Shown: in pieces, positions 1-8,134 of the stretch
How positions within the stretch are numbered: the first letter of the stretch is position 1
Layout: every line of letters starts with the position of its first letter
Assembly: GCA_964636325.1 (NCBI GenBank)
Contig: CAZWRV010000050.1
Location: forward strand, 1 to 43,111
DNA: 43,111 nucleotides
Direction of reading: 5' to 3'
DNA from: CAZWRV01 sp964636325
GTDB lineage: Bacteria; Verrucomicrobiota; Lentisphaeria; Victivallales; GWF2-50-93
The notes under the pieces: generated by a model
Told to the model about the DNA's origin: nothing
What the model saw: only the letters and a program-made list of their open reading frames with translations
Database searches by the model: none
Position numbers and translations under genes: made by a program

Positions 1-38
1 GGTGAAAAATTACTTTGGCAGGCTAAATTTATACGTAG

Positions 39-617
39 TTTACTGAATATTTACGCCTGTGGATCGACGGCCAGCCCGCCGCCCTGAAACAACCGCTGCG
101 CCCACAAGCCGACAGCAACTTCACACTCGACGTCACAGAGCAGGCGAAGGACGGAAAGATTGTGCTCGCACTGGAAGTTGACGGAGGCAAGCCGATGAAG
201 GACAAGCCCAACTTCCGGCCCGCCGGCGTCACCGGCATCTTCCTCCTCGAGGCCGTCCCGGCGACGCGTTCCAGCACGCCGCTCGACGGTCCGTGGTTCG
301 CGGCCGGCGACGTGGGCGTCCTCGCCCCGGTCAAGAAGGGGGAGAAGGTCAAATACACCTATCTTGAAACTAAGTTCACACTGCCGAAGGAGTGGCCCGC
401 GAAACGCGTTTTCCTCGAGTCGCCCGTGAAGCTCCAGTGGCTCGTCATCAACGGCCAGGTCATCCAGGCCCCGATACACAGCCTCGACGTAAGCGGCCTG
501 GTGAACAAGGAGGGCGAGAACATCCTGCGATGGATTCCCGATTTCCCCGGCGTTCCGGACATGAATACGTTCCAGGACCGCGCCGTCCCCGATCTGAAGC
601 TGGCGTGGAAGGAGTGA
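39..617 (+). CDS. 3' part of a jelly-roll (GH2-type sugar-binding-like) exported protein, 5' end missing
   Basis: The frame is open from 39, just after an in-frame stop, to TGA at 617, giving about 192 residues with no convincing start; a GTG at 162 lies inside the homologous part. From about codon 51 the translation reads like two consecutive beta-sandwich modules of the kind at the C-termini of beta-galactosidase/GH2-like enzymes. The first has LWIDGQPAAL, then FTLDVTEQAKDGKIVLALEV; the second has TKFTLPKEW, then QWLVINGQV and GENILRWIP. Such modules position sugars or pack against a catalytic domain. No catalytic domain is visible. The first 50 bases are AT-rich and carry two in-frame stops, so the gene is either cut by a rearrangement or damaged at an assembly end. 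It ends 46 bases before the next gene on the same strand. The module assignment is moderately sure; substrate is unknown. Confidence 0.55.
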   Translation, partial: FTEYLRLWIDGQPAALKQPLRPQADSNFTLDVTEQAKDGKIVLALEVDGGKPMKDKPNFRPAGVTGIFLLEAVPATRSSTPLDGPWFAAGDVGVLAPVKKGEKVKYTYLETKFTLPKEWPAKRVFLESPVKLQWLVINGQVIQAPIHSLDVSGLVNKEGENILRWIPDFPGVPDMNTFQDRAVPDLKLAWKE

Positions 618-663
618 GCAGTCAAGGGTGAAACCGTAATACGTCAGAGGATTGTAAAGAGCA

Positions 664-1512
664 ATGAAGAAGACACTGACCTCCCTTATTCTGGGAGCCG
701 CCGCAACGCTGCTCTTTGTTTCCGCGCTTAGCGCCGAGGACGCCGAATCCACTCCGTTTCCCGGCGTCCGCTACGTACACAGGCATGTCACACAGCCGCG
801 CGAAATCGACATGCATGTAGCCATCATCGATCTGAACAGGCCCGGAATCAGGATCGTTACGACCGGGCCGAACGGAGAAACAGGAGGGGAGACGAACCTT
901 GAGACGACCAGGCAGTTCGTGAAGAGGTGCAAGGCGCAGATCGGTATCAACGGAGGCTTCTTCAGCCGAGAAACGCTCGAACGCATACGTGGAATCTGCG
1001 ACCTATGCTCGCTCGCGGTTTCAGACGGCAGGCTTGTCTCCGGATGGGGACACGGCCAGCATGACGCGTTAAACATCGGAGCGGACAACAGCGTTACGTT
1101 CGTCAAGCGTCCGGCAGACGACAAGACAGGTTCGATGACAGAACCGAAAATCGATCTGCACAACGCCATCGCCGGAAATGTCCGCCTCATCAAGGACGGT
1201 GAAATCCTCGCAAAGGGCGGCAACCCCAGCTACCCGCAGACCGCGGTCGGCCACACCGCCGACCACCGCCTGATCCTCTTCGTCTCCGACGGCCGCCAGC
1301 CGGGCTTCAGCGAGGGCATGACCTACGAGGAGACGGCGAACGTCTTAAAGGAGTTCGGAGCTGTCGATGCGATCGCGTTCGACGGCGGCGGCTCCGCGAC
1401 GATGGTGATGGCCGGCGGCGAAGACGGTGAACCGAGAGTCCTCAACCGCCCTTCCGACGGCTCAGAGCGCGCCGTAGGTAACAATCTCGCGGTCATCATC
1501 AGCATAAAATGA
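664..1512 (+). CDS. Exported phosphodiester glycosidase family protein (NAGPA/DUF2233 domain)
   Basis: A 282-residue protein with a clear signal peptide (KK, then a hydrophobic run, cleavage near SALSAED at about residue 24). The rest is a single NAGPA-type domain. Family marks are INGGFF at residues 95-100, PQTAVG at 191-196, the glycine-rich FDGGGSATMV at 239-248, and a C-terminal block with NRPSDGSERAVGNNLAV. The mammalian member (uncovering enzyme) removes GlcNAc from a phosphodiester on mannose. Bacterial members are often secreted and are thought to act on phosphodiester-linked sugars in cell-wall or environmental glycans. The start at 664 is chosen because it gives the signal peptide; the ribosome binding site is poor (AAAGAG very close to ATG). 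It follows the partial gene by 46 bases and may be co-transcribed with it. The family call is firm; the substrate is inferred. Confidence 0.85.
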   Translation: MKKTLTSLILGAAATLLFVSALSAEDAESTPFPGVRYVHRHVTQPREIDMHVAIIDLNRPGIRIVTTGPNGETGGETNLETTRQFVKRCKAQIGINGGFFSRETLERIRGICDLCSLAVSDGRLVSGWGHGQHDALNIGADNSVTFVKRPADDKTGSMTEPKIDLHNAIAGNVRLIKDGEILAKGGNPSYPQTAVGHTADHRLILFVSDGRQPGFSEGMTYEETANVLKEFGAVDAIAFDGGGSATMVMAGGEDGEPRVLNRPSDGSERAVGNNLAVIISIK

Positions 1513-1526
1513 TCTTCAATTGCAAT

Positions 1527-1803
1527 GTATACTCCTTTAGCGTGAAATTTTACATTTTGACGAGCAAGATTTGGGATTGGATCTTTTCGTTCCGACCGAG
1601 GGGCGGCATGAATATCGTCCGGGGTAAGGAACGGAAAAATACGGCCCAAAGATGCTCGCCGCAAGGCGGTTGCGGTCTTTTGGTTTTGCTCCGCACCCTT
1701 CGAGAACCTTCGATACCTCGGTATCGGCGGCCTCTCAGAATGCGAAGCAAATTCCAAAATCTCCGCAATCAAAATGTAAATTTTTCAGCCTAAAGGAGTA
1801 TAA
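1527..1803. mobile_element. MITE-like element with imperfect inverted repeats of about 55 bp
   Basis: The 307-base gap between the NAGPA gene and the first beta-helix gene is almost filled by an inverted-repeat element. The left end starts TATACTCCTTTAG (1528-1540) and the right end is its exact complement (1790-1802). Similarity continues inward with one or two indels: TGAAA..TTTACATTTTGA on both arms, then AGATTTGGGATT against AGATTTTGGAATT. The middle has smaller inverted repeats, for example CGATACC-TC-GGTATCG near 1707-1722. There is no transposase. No clear target-site duplication is visible beyond TATA at the tips. The right arm ends 17 bases before the start codon of the next gene, so it could supply promoter elements. 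Other genome copies would be expected if it is mobile. Confidence 0.65.
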
Positions 1804-1819
1804 ATTCAGGGAGGTAATT

Positions 1820-4132
1820 ATGAAGTGGCAGAAGATTTTGACGGGATCGTGCATATCGCTGATCCTGCTCGCGTGCGGCTGCACCTTCGACACGCACACG
1901 CCGTCGGCGTGGAGACCCGCTCCCGGAGACATTCTCCGCCCGGATGATCCTGCGGAGATACAACCGCCGCTCCTACACCAGGAGCCGCGCTTGGACTGGG
2001 TCAGCGTGAAGGACTGCGGAGCGAAGGGAGACGGCGTGGCGGACGACAGCGCTGCGATACAGTCGCTCTACAGCAGGCTCGGAAAGCCCGGCGAACCGCG
2101 CGTGGCATATTTTCCCCCCGGCAAATACAGGATCACCAAGACCCTCACGATCGGAGGCGATATCAGCGGCATCGCCCTCATCGGGCATGGCCGGGACAGC
2201 GTCCTCGTCTGGGATGGAGAAAAAGGCGGCTCCATGTTCTGGAGCAACGGAATCCACCGCAGCCGCTTTGAGGGCTTGACATACGACGGCCAGGGGAAGG
2301 CAGGCATCGGCTCCGAGCACCGTTCGATGAAGCGCTACGAGACGCATCTCATATATGAAAGCTGCTCATTCCTCAATCTTGAAAACGGAATAGCCGTCAG
2401 CAAGAACAAGCGCGAAGCCGCATCCGCCGAGATATGGTACCGCAACTGCCTTTTCAAGAACACCGGCACCGGCCTTTTCTTCGGGGAATTCAACGACTAC
2501 GACAACTGGATCGACGGATGCGTCTTCGCCGGGAACGATGTCGGCGTCGACAGCCGCCGCGGGCACTTCAACGTCCGCAACAGCCACTTCATAGGCAGCA
2601 GGACCGTTGACGTGCGCCAGGGCCAGGCATGCCATCCGAGCTCGATACGGTGGTCCACTTCCCATGGCTCGAAACGCTTCTTCGAAACCGGCGTGGGCCG
2701 CCACAACTATCCCTTCACTCTACAGGACAACTGGGTCGAGGACTGGACCGCGGACGACGGCGCGGTCAGGCTCGGCCTGCGCGGCCCTACATTGATCATG
2801 GACAACACTTTCGTCGGCGGAACGGGCAAAGGGGCGCCGATCCGCATGGTGAACATGGACTTGAAAAATCCATGGTGCGAAGCTCAGGCCGTCCTCAGCG
2901 GCAACATTCCCCCCGATGTGAAACAGCTCCTCGATCCGGGAAATTTTTCCCGACATACAAGCATACCCGAAGGCAGGGAGACACGTCTGCTGAAAATAGG
3001 GAAGGAATGGTTCTACCGCGAGAATCCCCAGGCGCACGGCAAGGTCTTCGACGCCAAGCGCGATTTCGGAGCGAAAGGCGACGGATCAAATGACGATACC
3101 GACGCAGTCCAGAGGACAATCGATGCGGCACGTGGGCATGGCTACGGCGCGGTCGCATACCTCCCGTTCGGCCAGTATAAAATTACACGGACGCTCGACG
3201 TTTCTGGCTCGGATTACACAATTGAATCAACCGGCTGCGGTTCTACGCTGGACTGGAAGGGCGATAAGGAAGGCGTAATGATGTCGGTGAATAATCCGGG
3301 CGGAATCACAATTTCACATTTCTCATGCAACGGCCCCGAGACCGTGACGTTCATCCGCCAGACCGGCCACGACGCAGGTTCTTCTGTTTACTACAACAAC
3401 CTGCATCTGCCGGGCTGCTACCCGCCGACAACCGGCCTCGAACTCCGCGAGCTTCCAGCCGGAACATCGGTGCGCATCGGCTTCATGACCGGCGGACTGC
3501 GCGTCCTTGACAGCGGACAGGCGACGGTAGTCGGCGCCGTCAAACTCGGACGCACGGTGATCGAGGGAGGCCGGCTCCCCAAGACCGGATTCACAGGACT
3601 GCTCTACCACAACGACGTCCACCGCGAATTTGCCCTGACGGTGAAGGACAACCAGGATCTAGTCGTCGGAGACTTCTACTGCGAGCAGAATCCCCGCTAC
3701 CTGCTCTGCGAGGGAGGTGTCCGCCCAGGGCCGGGCCATGTCACCATCGGCGCGTCCAAGATGAGCTGCACTGCCCCCGAGGAAACCGTGGTCATCCGAG
3801 ACTATGAAGGGCGCATCTGCCTCACCACCGGCGGCGCCAAGGGCGAGTCAAAGGAGTCCGAAGGCAAATCCGTCACCTTCATACAGAACGGAAGCAGGCC
3901 CGTCGATCTGATCGTCATGGCCACCTCTTTCATCCTCGGCGACCTCGATCCCTCCTTCAAGCTGGAGAAGGCCTGCAGGTACGTCGGAATCGAAAACGCC
4001 TTCTTCACCGACAAGCTGGCAAAAAGCTATCAGAACGAAATCCCCGATGGCGGGCTTGAGAGCGCCGCGTCCGCATTGGACGACTTCCGCCGCCTCGGAC
4101 ATGCGAACCGGGAGATGAACTATCCTGAATGA
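1820..4132 (+). CDS. Lipoprotein with two tandem right-handed beta-helix (pectate lyase superfamily / GH55-like) domains
   Basis: A 770-residue protein. The start at 1820 is set by a strong ribosome binding site (GGGAGGT at 1809-1815) and by a lipoprotein signal peptide (MKWQKI..LILLAC, lipid Cys19); the frame stays open further upstream only into the palindromic element. Two Pectate_lyase_3 (PF12708) entry motifs are seen: VKDCGAKGDGVADDSAAIQ at about residues 63-81 and FDAKRDFGAKGDGSNDDTDA at about 409-428. Each is followed by a YFPPGKYRI or YLPFGQYKI strand. Two helices in one chain is the layout of GH55 exo-beta-1,3-glucanases, but I see no proof of that activity. The protein is probably anchored in the outer membrane, acting on extracellular polysaccharide. 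A paralogue of the same layout lies two genes downstream (5650-7974), with an esterase between. Confidence 0.8.
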   Translation: MKWQKILTGSCISLILLACGCTFDTHTPSAWRPAPGDILRPDDPAEIQPPLLHQEPRLDWVSVKDCGAKGDGVADDSAAIQSLYSRLGKPGEPRVAYFPPGKYRITKTLTIGGDISGIALIGHGRDSVLVWDGEKGGSMFWSNGIHRSRFEGLTYDGQGKAGIGSEHRSMKRYETHLIYESCSFLNLENGIAVSKNKREAASAEIWYRNCLFKNTGTGLFFGEFNDYDNWIDGCVFAGNDVGVDSRRGHFNVRNSHFIGSRTVDVRQGQACHPSSIRWSTSHGSKRFFETGVGRHNYPFTLQDNWVEDWTADDGAVRLGLRGPTLIMDNTFVGGTGKGAPIRMVNMDLKNPWCEAQAVLSGNIPPDVKQLLDPGNFSRHTSIPEGRETRLLKIGKEWFYRENPQAHGKVFDAKRDFGAKGDGSNDDTDAVQRTIDAARGHGYGAVAYLPFGQYKITRTLDVSGSDYTIESTGCGSTLDWKGDKEGVMMSVNNPGGITISHFSCNGPETVTFIRQTGHDAGSSVYYNNLHLPGCYPPTTGLELRELPAGTSVRIGFMTGGLRVLDSGQATVVGAVKLGRTVIEGGRLPKTGFTGLLYHNDVHREFALTVKDNQDLVVGDFYCEQNPRYLLCEGGVRPGPGHVTIGASKMSCTAPEETVVIRDYEGRICLTTGGAKGESKESEGKSVTFIQNGSRPVDLIVMATSFILGDLDPSFKLEKACRYVGIENAFFTDKLAKSYQNEIPDGGLESAASALDDFRRLGHANREMNYPE

Positions 4133-4180
4133 GATATATATTTTGGCAGACCATAAGAATTAACTCGCAAGGATGACACT

Positions 4181-5647
4181 ATGATGAAAAGCCCGACGTT
4201 CCCCGCATGCGGATGTGAAAGGATCCGGACCGCGATCTGCGCCATCTCCGGCGCGGGGCTGCTGGCGCTCTTTTCACCCGGAGCACTTGCCGGCGACTTT
4301 GAGAGCATTGATGTCGCAATAAACGGATCTTTCGACAAGACTACAGAGCCATGGACCGGCCAGAAGCTCGATGCAAAAGGATACGTCAAGGCGCCGGAGA
4401 TGATATCGCTTGAGACGAAGGACCTTCCCGAAAAGGCCGCCGGAGCCCTGCGGCTGACGATAAATAGGCTGGAGGGATTCAACTATCCCTCGCACGCCGC
4501 AGGAGCGATGTGTCCGCTCAGCGAGCATATCCCGGCGGACCGCAATGCCGCCATAAGCTTCTGGGCAAAAAGCTTATCAGGGGCCAATGTCCTCAGCATT
4601 TTCAGGGGCGGAGGAGGCGGTTCCGCCACTGTTGCGCTTGACAGCGGCTGGAAGAAATATGACATCGCTTTCAATGCCAAGGATCATCCGGTCAACGCTC
4701 TCGTCTTCGGACTGATTTCCAAGGATGCTCCGGGCATCCAGCAGCTTGCCGACGGCGAATGCCTGCTCACCGGCATCAAGGTGCTTGCGGATCTGCCGAA
4801 GATCACTGCGGCGGACTACAAATACGGGCCTCATGAACGTCAGGCCTTCGACTTCTGGCGAGCGCCCGGAGCAGAAGCAGCGCCGGTGCTGGTCTTCGTC
4901 CACGGCGGCGGCTGGCTCGGCAGCGACAAGAACCAGTATCATGGATTCCGCGCGACTGTCGACAGCCTTCACCGGCGCGGGATCTCCGTGGCGAACGTCA
5001 ATTACCGTTTCTCTTCCGACGCACCGCTTCCGGCACCCGTATATGACGCGGCCCGCGCAATACAGACGCTCCGTGCAAAAGCGACGGAATGGGGGATCGA
5101 CAAGAATCGCATCGCGGCGACCGGCGATTCGGCCGGCGGCTGCACCGTGCTCTGGCTCGCCACCCACGACGATCTCGCGGATCCGAAGGCCGGGGATCCG
5201 GTGGCCCGCGAGTCGACCCGGCTTTGCGGCGCCGCGGCCGAAGGGGCCCAGACGACTATCGATCCCGTCGTGATCCGCAAGGACGTCTACGAAACGGCCC
5301 TGGCGCACCAGATGATCTGCAGGGCCGCGGGATTCCCGGACAACAAGGCGATGGACGCAGGATACGAAAAGGCGGCCGCGCTATACAAGGAGTTTTCACC
5401 GATCAATCATCTCAGCGCCGACGATCCTCCGATCTGGCTCGGCTATCAAGGCCCCGTGACCGATCCCGCCGAAGGCATACACAGCTCGATGTTCGGCGTG
5501 ATCTTCAAGAAGCGCGCCGACGAAGTAGGCGCGAAATGTTTTCTTACCGTGAACAGGAACCCGGAAATGTTCCCCAAAGCCCCGGACAAATGGACGTTCA
5601 TATATGACGTCCTCGGAACCGCCCCAGACAAATCGAAAGGGAAATGA
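4181..5647 (+). CDS. Exported alpha/beta-hydrolase (carbohydrate esterase-like) with N-terminal beta-sandwich domain
   Basis: A 488-residue protein. ATG at 4181 has AAGGA eight bases upstream; a second ATG follows at once. A signal peptide covers about residues 1-37 (cleavage near GALAGD). Residues 40-205 look like a carbohydrate-binding-like beta-sandwich (NGSFDKTTEPW, AISFWAKSLSGANVLSIF). Residues 210-485 are an alpha/beta hydrolase of the acetyl-esterase/HSL group: oxyanion motif HGGGW at 241-245 and nucleophile elbow GDSAGG at 315-320 (Ser317). A likely catalytic Asp/His pair lies near VTDP (about 426) and IHSS (about 431). Such enzymes remove acetyl or feruloyl groups from polysaccharides. 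It sits between two beta-helix paralogues; its stop lies 2 bases before the chosen start of the next gene, so the three are surely co-transcribed. Fold confidence is high; the acyl group removed is unknown. Confidence 0.82.
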   Translation: MMKSPTFPACGCERIRTAICAISGAGLLALFSPGALAGDFESIDVAINGSFDKTTEPWTGQKLDAKGYVKAPEMISLETKDLPEKAAGALRLTINRLEGFNYPSHAAGAMCPLSEHIPADRNAAISFWAKSLSGANVLSIFRGGGGGSATVALDSGWKKYDIAFNAKDHPVNALVFGLISKDAPGIQQLADGECLLTGIKVLADLPKITAADYKYGPHERQAFDFWRAPGAEAAPVLVFVHGGGWLGSDKNQYHGFRATVDSLHRRGISVANVNYRFSSDAPLPAPVYDAARAIQTLRAKATEWGIDKNRIAATGDSAGGCTVLWLATHDDLADPKAGDPVARESTRLCGAAAEGAQTTIDPVVIRKDVYETALAHQMICRAAGFPDNKAMDAGYEKAAALYKEFSPINHLSADDPPIWLGYQGPVTDPAEGIHSSMFGVIFKKRADEVGAKCFLTVNRNPEMFPKAPDKWTFIYDVLGTAPDKSKGK

Positions 5648-5649
5648 CT

Positions 5650-7974
5650 ATGGGCCGCCTCGCAGAATTCATCCATCCGACCAGATTCGCCGTCCTGTCG
5701 TCGCTCGCGATCGCAGGTATCATGGCGGGCTGCGCAGTCCCCACCGGAAAAGCGGGCCGCATTCGAACCGGGCAGCCTTCGTGCGAACTGCCGGAACTGA
5801 ACTGGAATCCTGGCTCGGACTGGCTGAACGTGCGCGACTTCGGCGCCAAGGGCGACGGCTCAAGCGACGATACGGCCGCCGTCCAGCAGGCCTTCTCCAA
5901 GCTCGACGACGGAGTCGTCGTTTATTTCCCGCCCGGCAATTACATCATAAGGAACGAGCTGAGGATTCAGAAGCCCGCCGACAGGGGCGGCGACAAACGT
6001 CTTCTGGGCACGGGCATCTACGGCCACGGCAGAACCACGATCCTGCGCTGGGACGGGCCGGAGGGCGGCACGATGCTGCGCGAACTCGGCATGCTCCACA
6101 ACAACGTCAAGGGGCTCGTCTTCGACGGGAACAGCAAAGCCGCAGTCGGCTACATCCACGACAACAACAAACTTTTCGAGACACACGTCTACCATGAGTT
6201 CCTCCATTTCAGGAACTTCCGCGAATTCGGCGTGCTCTCGGAGAAGAACGAGAAGGACGGCTCGTCGACCGCCGAAATCGCATTCGTCCGTTCGATCTTC
6301 GAGAACTGCGGGACCGCCGTTTCGTTCACCTCCTTCAACGACTACGACTACACCTTTGACGGCTGCATCTTCAAGGGGAACGCAAGGGCGGCCGTCGACT
6401 GCGACCACGGCAACTTCTACGTCCGTAATTCACGGTTCGACGGCAACGCCATAGACGTCATGGCGAATCCGGAGCACGGTTCGAGCATAAGACGCTGCGT
6501 TTCAGTGAATTCCGGCGCCTTCCTGGTCTTCCGGAATCCGGTCGCGCCGATGACGGTCGAACACTGTTTCATCGCGGAATGGAAGGGTAAGTCGGCAATA
6601 CTTTACGGGGGAGCGCCGCTGACGCTTTTCGACAACACTTTCAAGCATTCGCTGCCCGAGGCGATTCCGCTTCAGACGAATCCGGCACAGCCGGTCCTCA
6701 TGGCATCGAACGGCCTTCTCGGGCCGGCGAAACTGAGTGCCGTAGAATTGACTAATTCAAGCGTCGTGGAACTCCCGCCGGCCGACGCCGTCCTCGACGA
6801 GAACAGCTCCTTCATGCCGGCAAAGGCGCTCCTCCCCGGAAAGCGCTTCGACGCGAAGCGGGACTTCGGCGCCAAGGGAGACGGGACGAACGACGACACC
6901 GAGGCGCTTCAGAAAGCAATCGATGCGGCCAGAGCTTCCGGAAAGGATGCGATCGCATACCTCCCCAAAGGGCGCTACCGCATCACGAAGCCGCTGGAAC
7001 TTAGAGGAGGCGGCTATCGCCTCGGCGGCTGCGGACTTTTCTCGCAGATAATTTTCGCCGGAAACCCAGAAGACGATGCAATGCAAGTCCGCCCCGATGG
7101 AGAACTTACAGTGGAGGAGCTTTCTGTTTCGCGCAGCGGCTGCGAAATCAGGGACCAGAAGGTCGCCTGGAACGGCAAGGGCGCGGACATCCGCCAGTTC
7201 CCGTCTAAGGGCGGTTCGCGAGTGACATACCGCGGGACCTATGTGCTCGGCAAATACTGCCATGCGCCGTTCATCCTCGGCCTGCGTCTCCAGGATCTCG
7301 CCGCGCACGACGCCGTGCTCATCGAAAACTGCGAGGGGAACATCCATGCGATTAATTCAGGCGCCGCGACAATTCTGGCGCCGATCAGCTACGAAGGTAC
7401 GGTGTGGGTCAAGGGCGCGGCCCAAGGCGGATCCTTCGGAATACTCACGCGCCTGTCGACGATCAACCAATACGCCCTTTATGTCGAGGACAACCAGTCT
7501 TTGATCGCCAGCGACTACTACATCGAACAGGCGATTGCAGGCACGGTGACGCTGCGAGGGAATGCGGAACTGCCGCCCGGCCGGGCAACGCTGAGCCATC
7601 CGAAGCTTGATATCACAAACGCCGAGGCCGGAAAGACCAGCGACTGCATCTGCATCGACGGTTACCGCGGCGATGTTAGCTTCGTCGCAACGCAGTTCTA
7701 TCCGCCGAGCAGCAGGATGCGGATATCCGAAAAGGGCGGACAGGCCAGGCTCGGAATATATGGCAACTTCTTCTATGCCAAAAGCTTCGAAATGTCGCCG
7801 CCGAACCTGCCGGTGAACATGCTCGCCCTCGGCAGCACCTGCGAGTTCAATTCGGCGGAATTCAAAGTGCCTGGCGCAACGCGCGATCCGACCACGGCGC
7901 GCGACGCGCTGCTCGACCTCCGCCGCCTGGGCGAGCTTGACTGGAAACTGAACCACCCGCATCTGTCGCAATAA
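5650..7974 (+). CDS. Second tandem beta-helix lipoprotein (pectate lyase superfamily / GH55-like)
   Basis: A 774-residue protein. ATG at 5644 would overlap the esterase stop, but AAAGGG (5636-5641) is only two bases from it and eight from ATG 5650, so 5650 is preferred. The signal peptide ends in a lipobox (IMAGC, Cys28). Two Pectate_lyase_3 domains start with VRDFGAKGDGSSDDTAAVQ at about residues 57-75 and FDAKRDFGAKGDGTNDDTEA at about 400-419. Each is followed by a YFPPGNYII or YLPKGRYRI strand. Layout and many blocks match the 1820-4132 protein (for example FNDYDY against FNDYDNW, and a C-terminal LRRLGELDWKLNHP against FRRLGHANREMNYP), so they are old duplicates. Probably an outer-membrane lipoprotein acting on the same polysaccharide as its neighbours. 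A hairpin with a T-run follows the stop. Confidence 0.8.
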   Translation: MGRLAEFIHPTRFAVLSSLAIAGIMAGCAVPTGKAGRIRTGQPSCELPELNWNPGSDWLNVRDFGAKGDGSSDDTAAVQQAFSKLDDGVVVYFPPGNYIIRNELRIQKPADRGGDKRLLGTGIYGHGRTTILRWDGPEGGTMLRELGMLHNNVKGLVFDGNSKAAVGYIHDNNKLFETHVYHEFLHFRNFREFGVLSEKNEKDGSSTAEIAFVRSIFENCGTAVSFTSFNDYDYTFDGCIFKGNARAAVDCDHGNFYVRNSRFDGNAIDVMANPEHGSSIRRCVSVNSGAFLVFRNPVAPMTVEHCFIAEWKGKSAILYGGAPLTLFDNTFKHSLPEAIPLQTNPAQPVLMASNGLLGPAKLSAVELTNSSVVELPPADAVLDENSSFMPAKALLPGKRFDAKRDFGAKGDGTNDDTEALQKAIDAARASGKDAIAYLPKGRYRITKPLELRGGGYRLGGCGLFSQIIFAGNPEDDAMQVRPDGELTVEELSVSRSGCEIRDQKVAWNGKGADIRQFPSKGGSRVTYRGTYVLGKYCHAPFILGLRLQDLAAHDAVLIENCEGNIHAINSGAATILAPISYEGTVWVKGAAQGGSFGILTRLSTINQYALYVEDNQSLIASDYYIEQAIAGTVTLRGNAELPPGRATLSHPKLDITNAEAGKTSDCICIDGYRGDVSFVATQFYPPSSRMRISEKGGQARLGIYGNFFYAKSFEMSPPNLPVNMLALGSTCEFNSAEFKVPGATRDPTTARDALLDLRRLGELDWKLNHPHLSQ

Positions 7975-7996
7975 TCAGCCCCGCAGATAATACGGC

Positions 7997-8021
7997 GCGG
8001 CATAGCCGCAGCTAATTTTTT
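7997..8021 (+). terminator. Possible intrinsic terminator after the beta-helix/esterase genes
   Basis: GCGGC (7997-8001), loop ATA, GCCGC (8005-8009), then AGCTA and six T bases to 8021. The stem is only 5 bp and the T-run starts a few bases late, so this is a modest candidate. Its place 22 bases after the last stop of the trio supports it. The T-run is shared with the palindromic repeat that follows. Confidence 0.4.
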
Positions 8022-8110
8022 CTCACACAAAGGCGCAAAGGCTCGGAGAAGATAAGATAACTCAGTTATTATCCCATCTTCGTGTCTTGCCGCCTATGTG
8101 AGAGATTTTT
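8015..8110. repeat. 96-bp imperfect palindromic (REP/MITE-like) repeat
   Basis: ATTTTTTCTCACACAAAGGC begins the left arm and GCCTATGTGAGAGATTTTT ends the right arm. The arms pair imperfectly over about 40 bases (TCTCACA / TGTGAGA; GGCGCAAAG / CTTGCCGCC; GAAGAT / ATCTTC; GATAA / TTATC) around a centre near 8063. The CACAAAGGCGCAAAGG texture resembles an intergenic repeat type that is widespread in environmental bacterial genomes (from memory). It ends 24 bases before the start of the UroD-like gene, so it lies in that gene's upstream region. Confidence 0.6.
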
Positions 8111-8134
8111 ACCATGATTAAAGGAGGTTTTGAC

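Noticed and set aside
1323..1772. A 149-codon minus-strand frame over the MITE-like element
   Set aside because: It reads through the palindrome and antisense to the NAGPA gene; its content is explained by the inverted repeat.
1652..1819. A longer start for the first beta-helix protein
   Set aside because: The extension is within the MITE-like element and precedes the clear ribosome binding site and lipoprotein signal at 1820.
8114..8134. An earlier ATG for the UroD-like protein
   Set aside because: AAAGGAGG lies after that ATG and at the right distance from ATG 8135.
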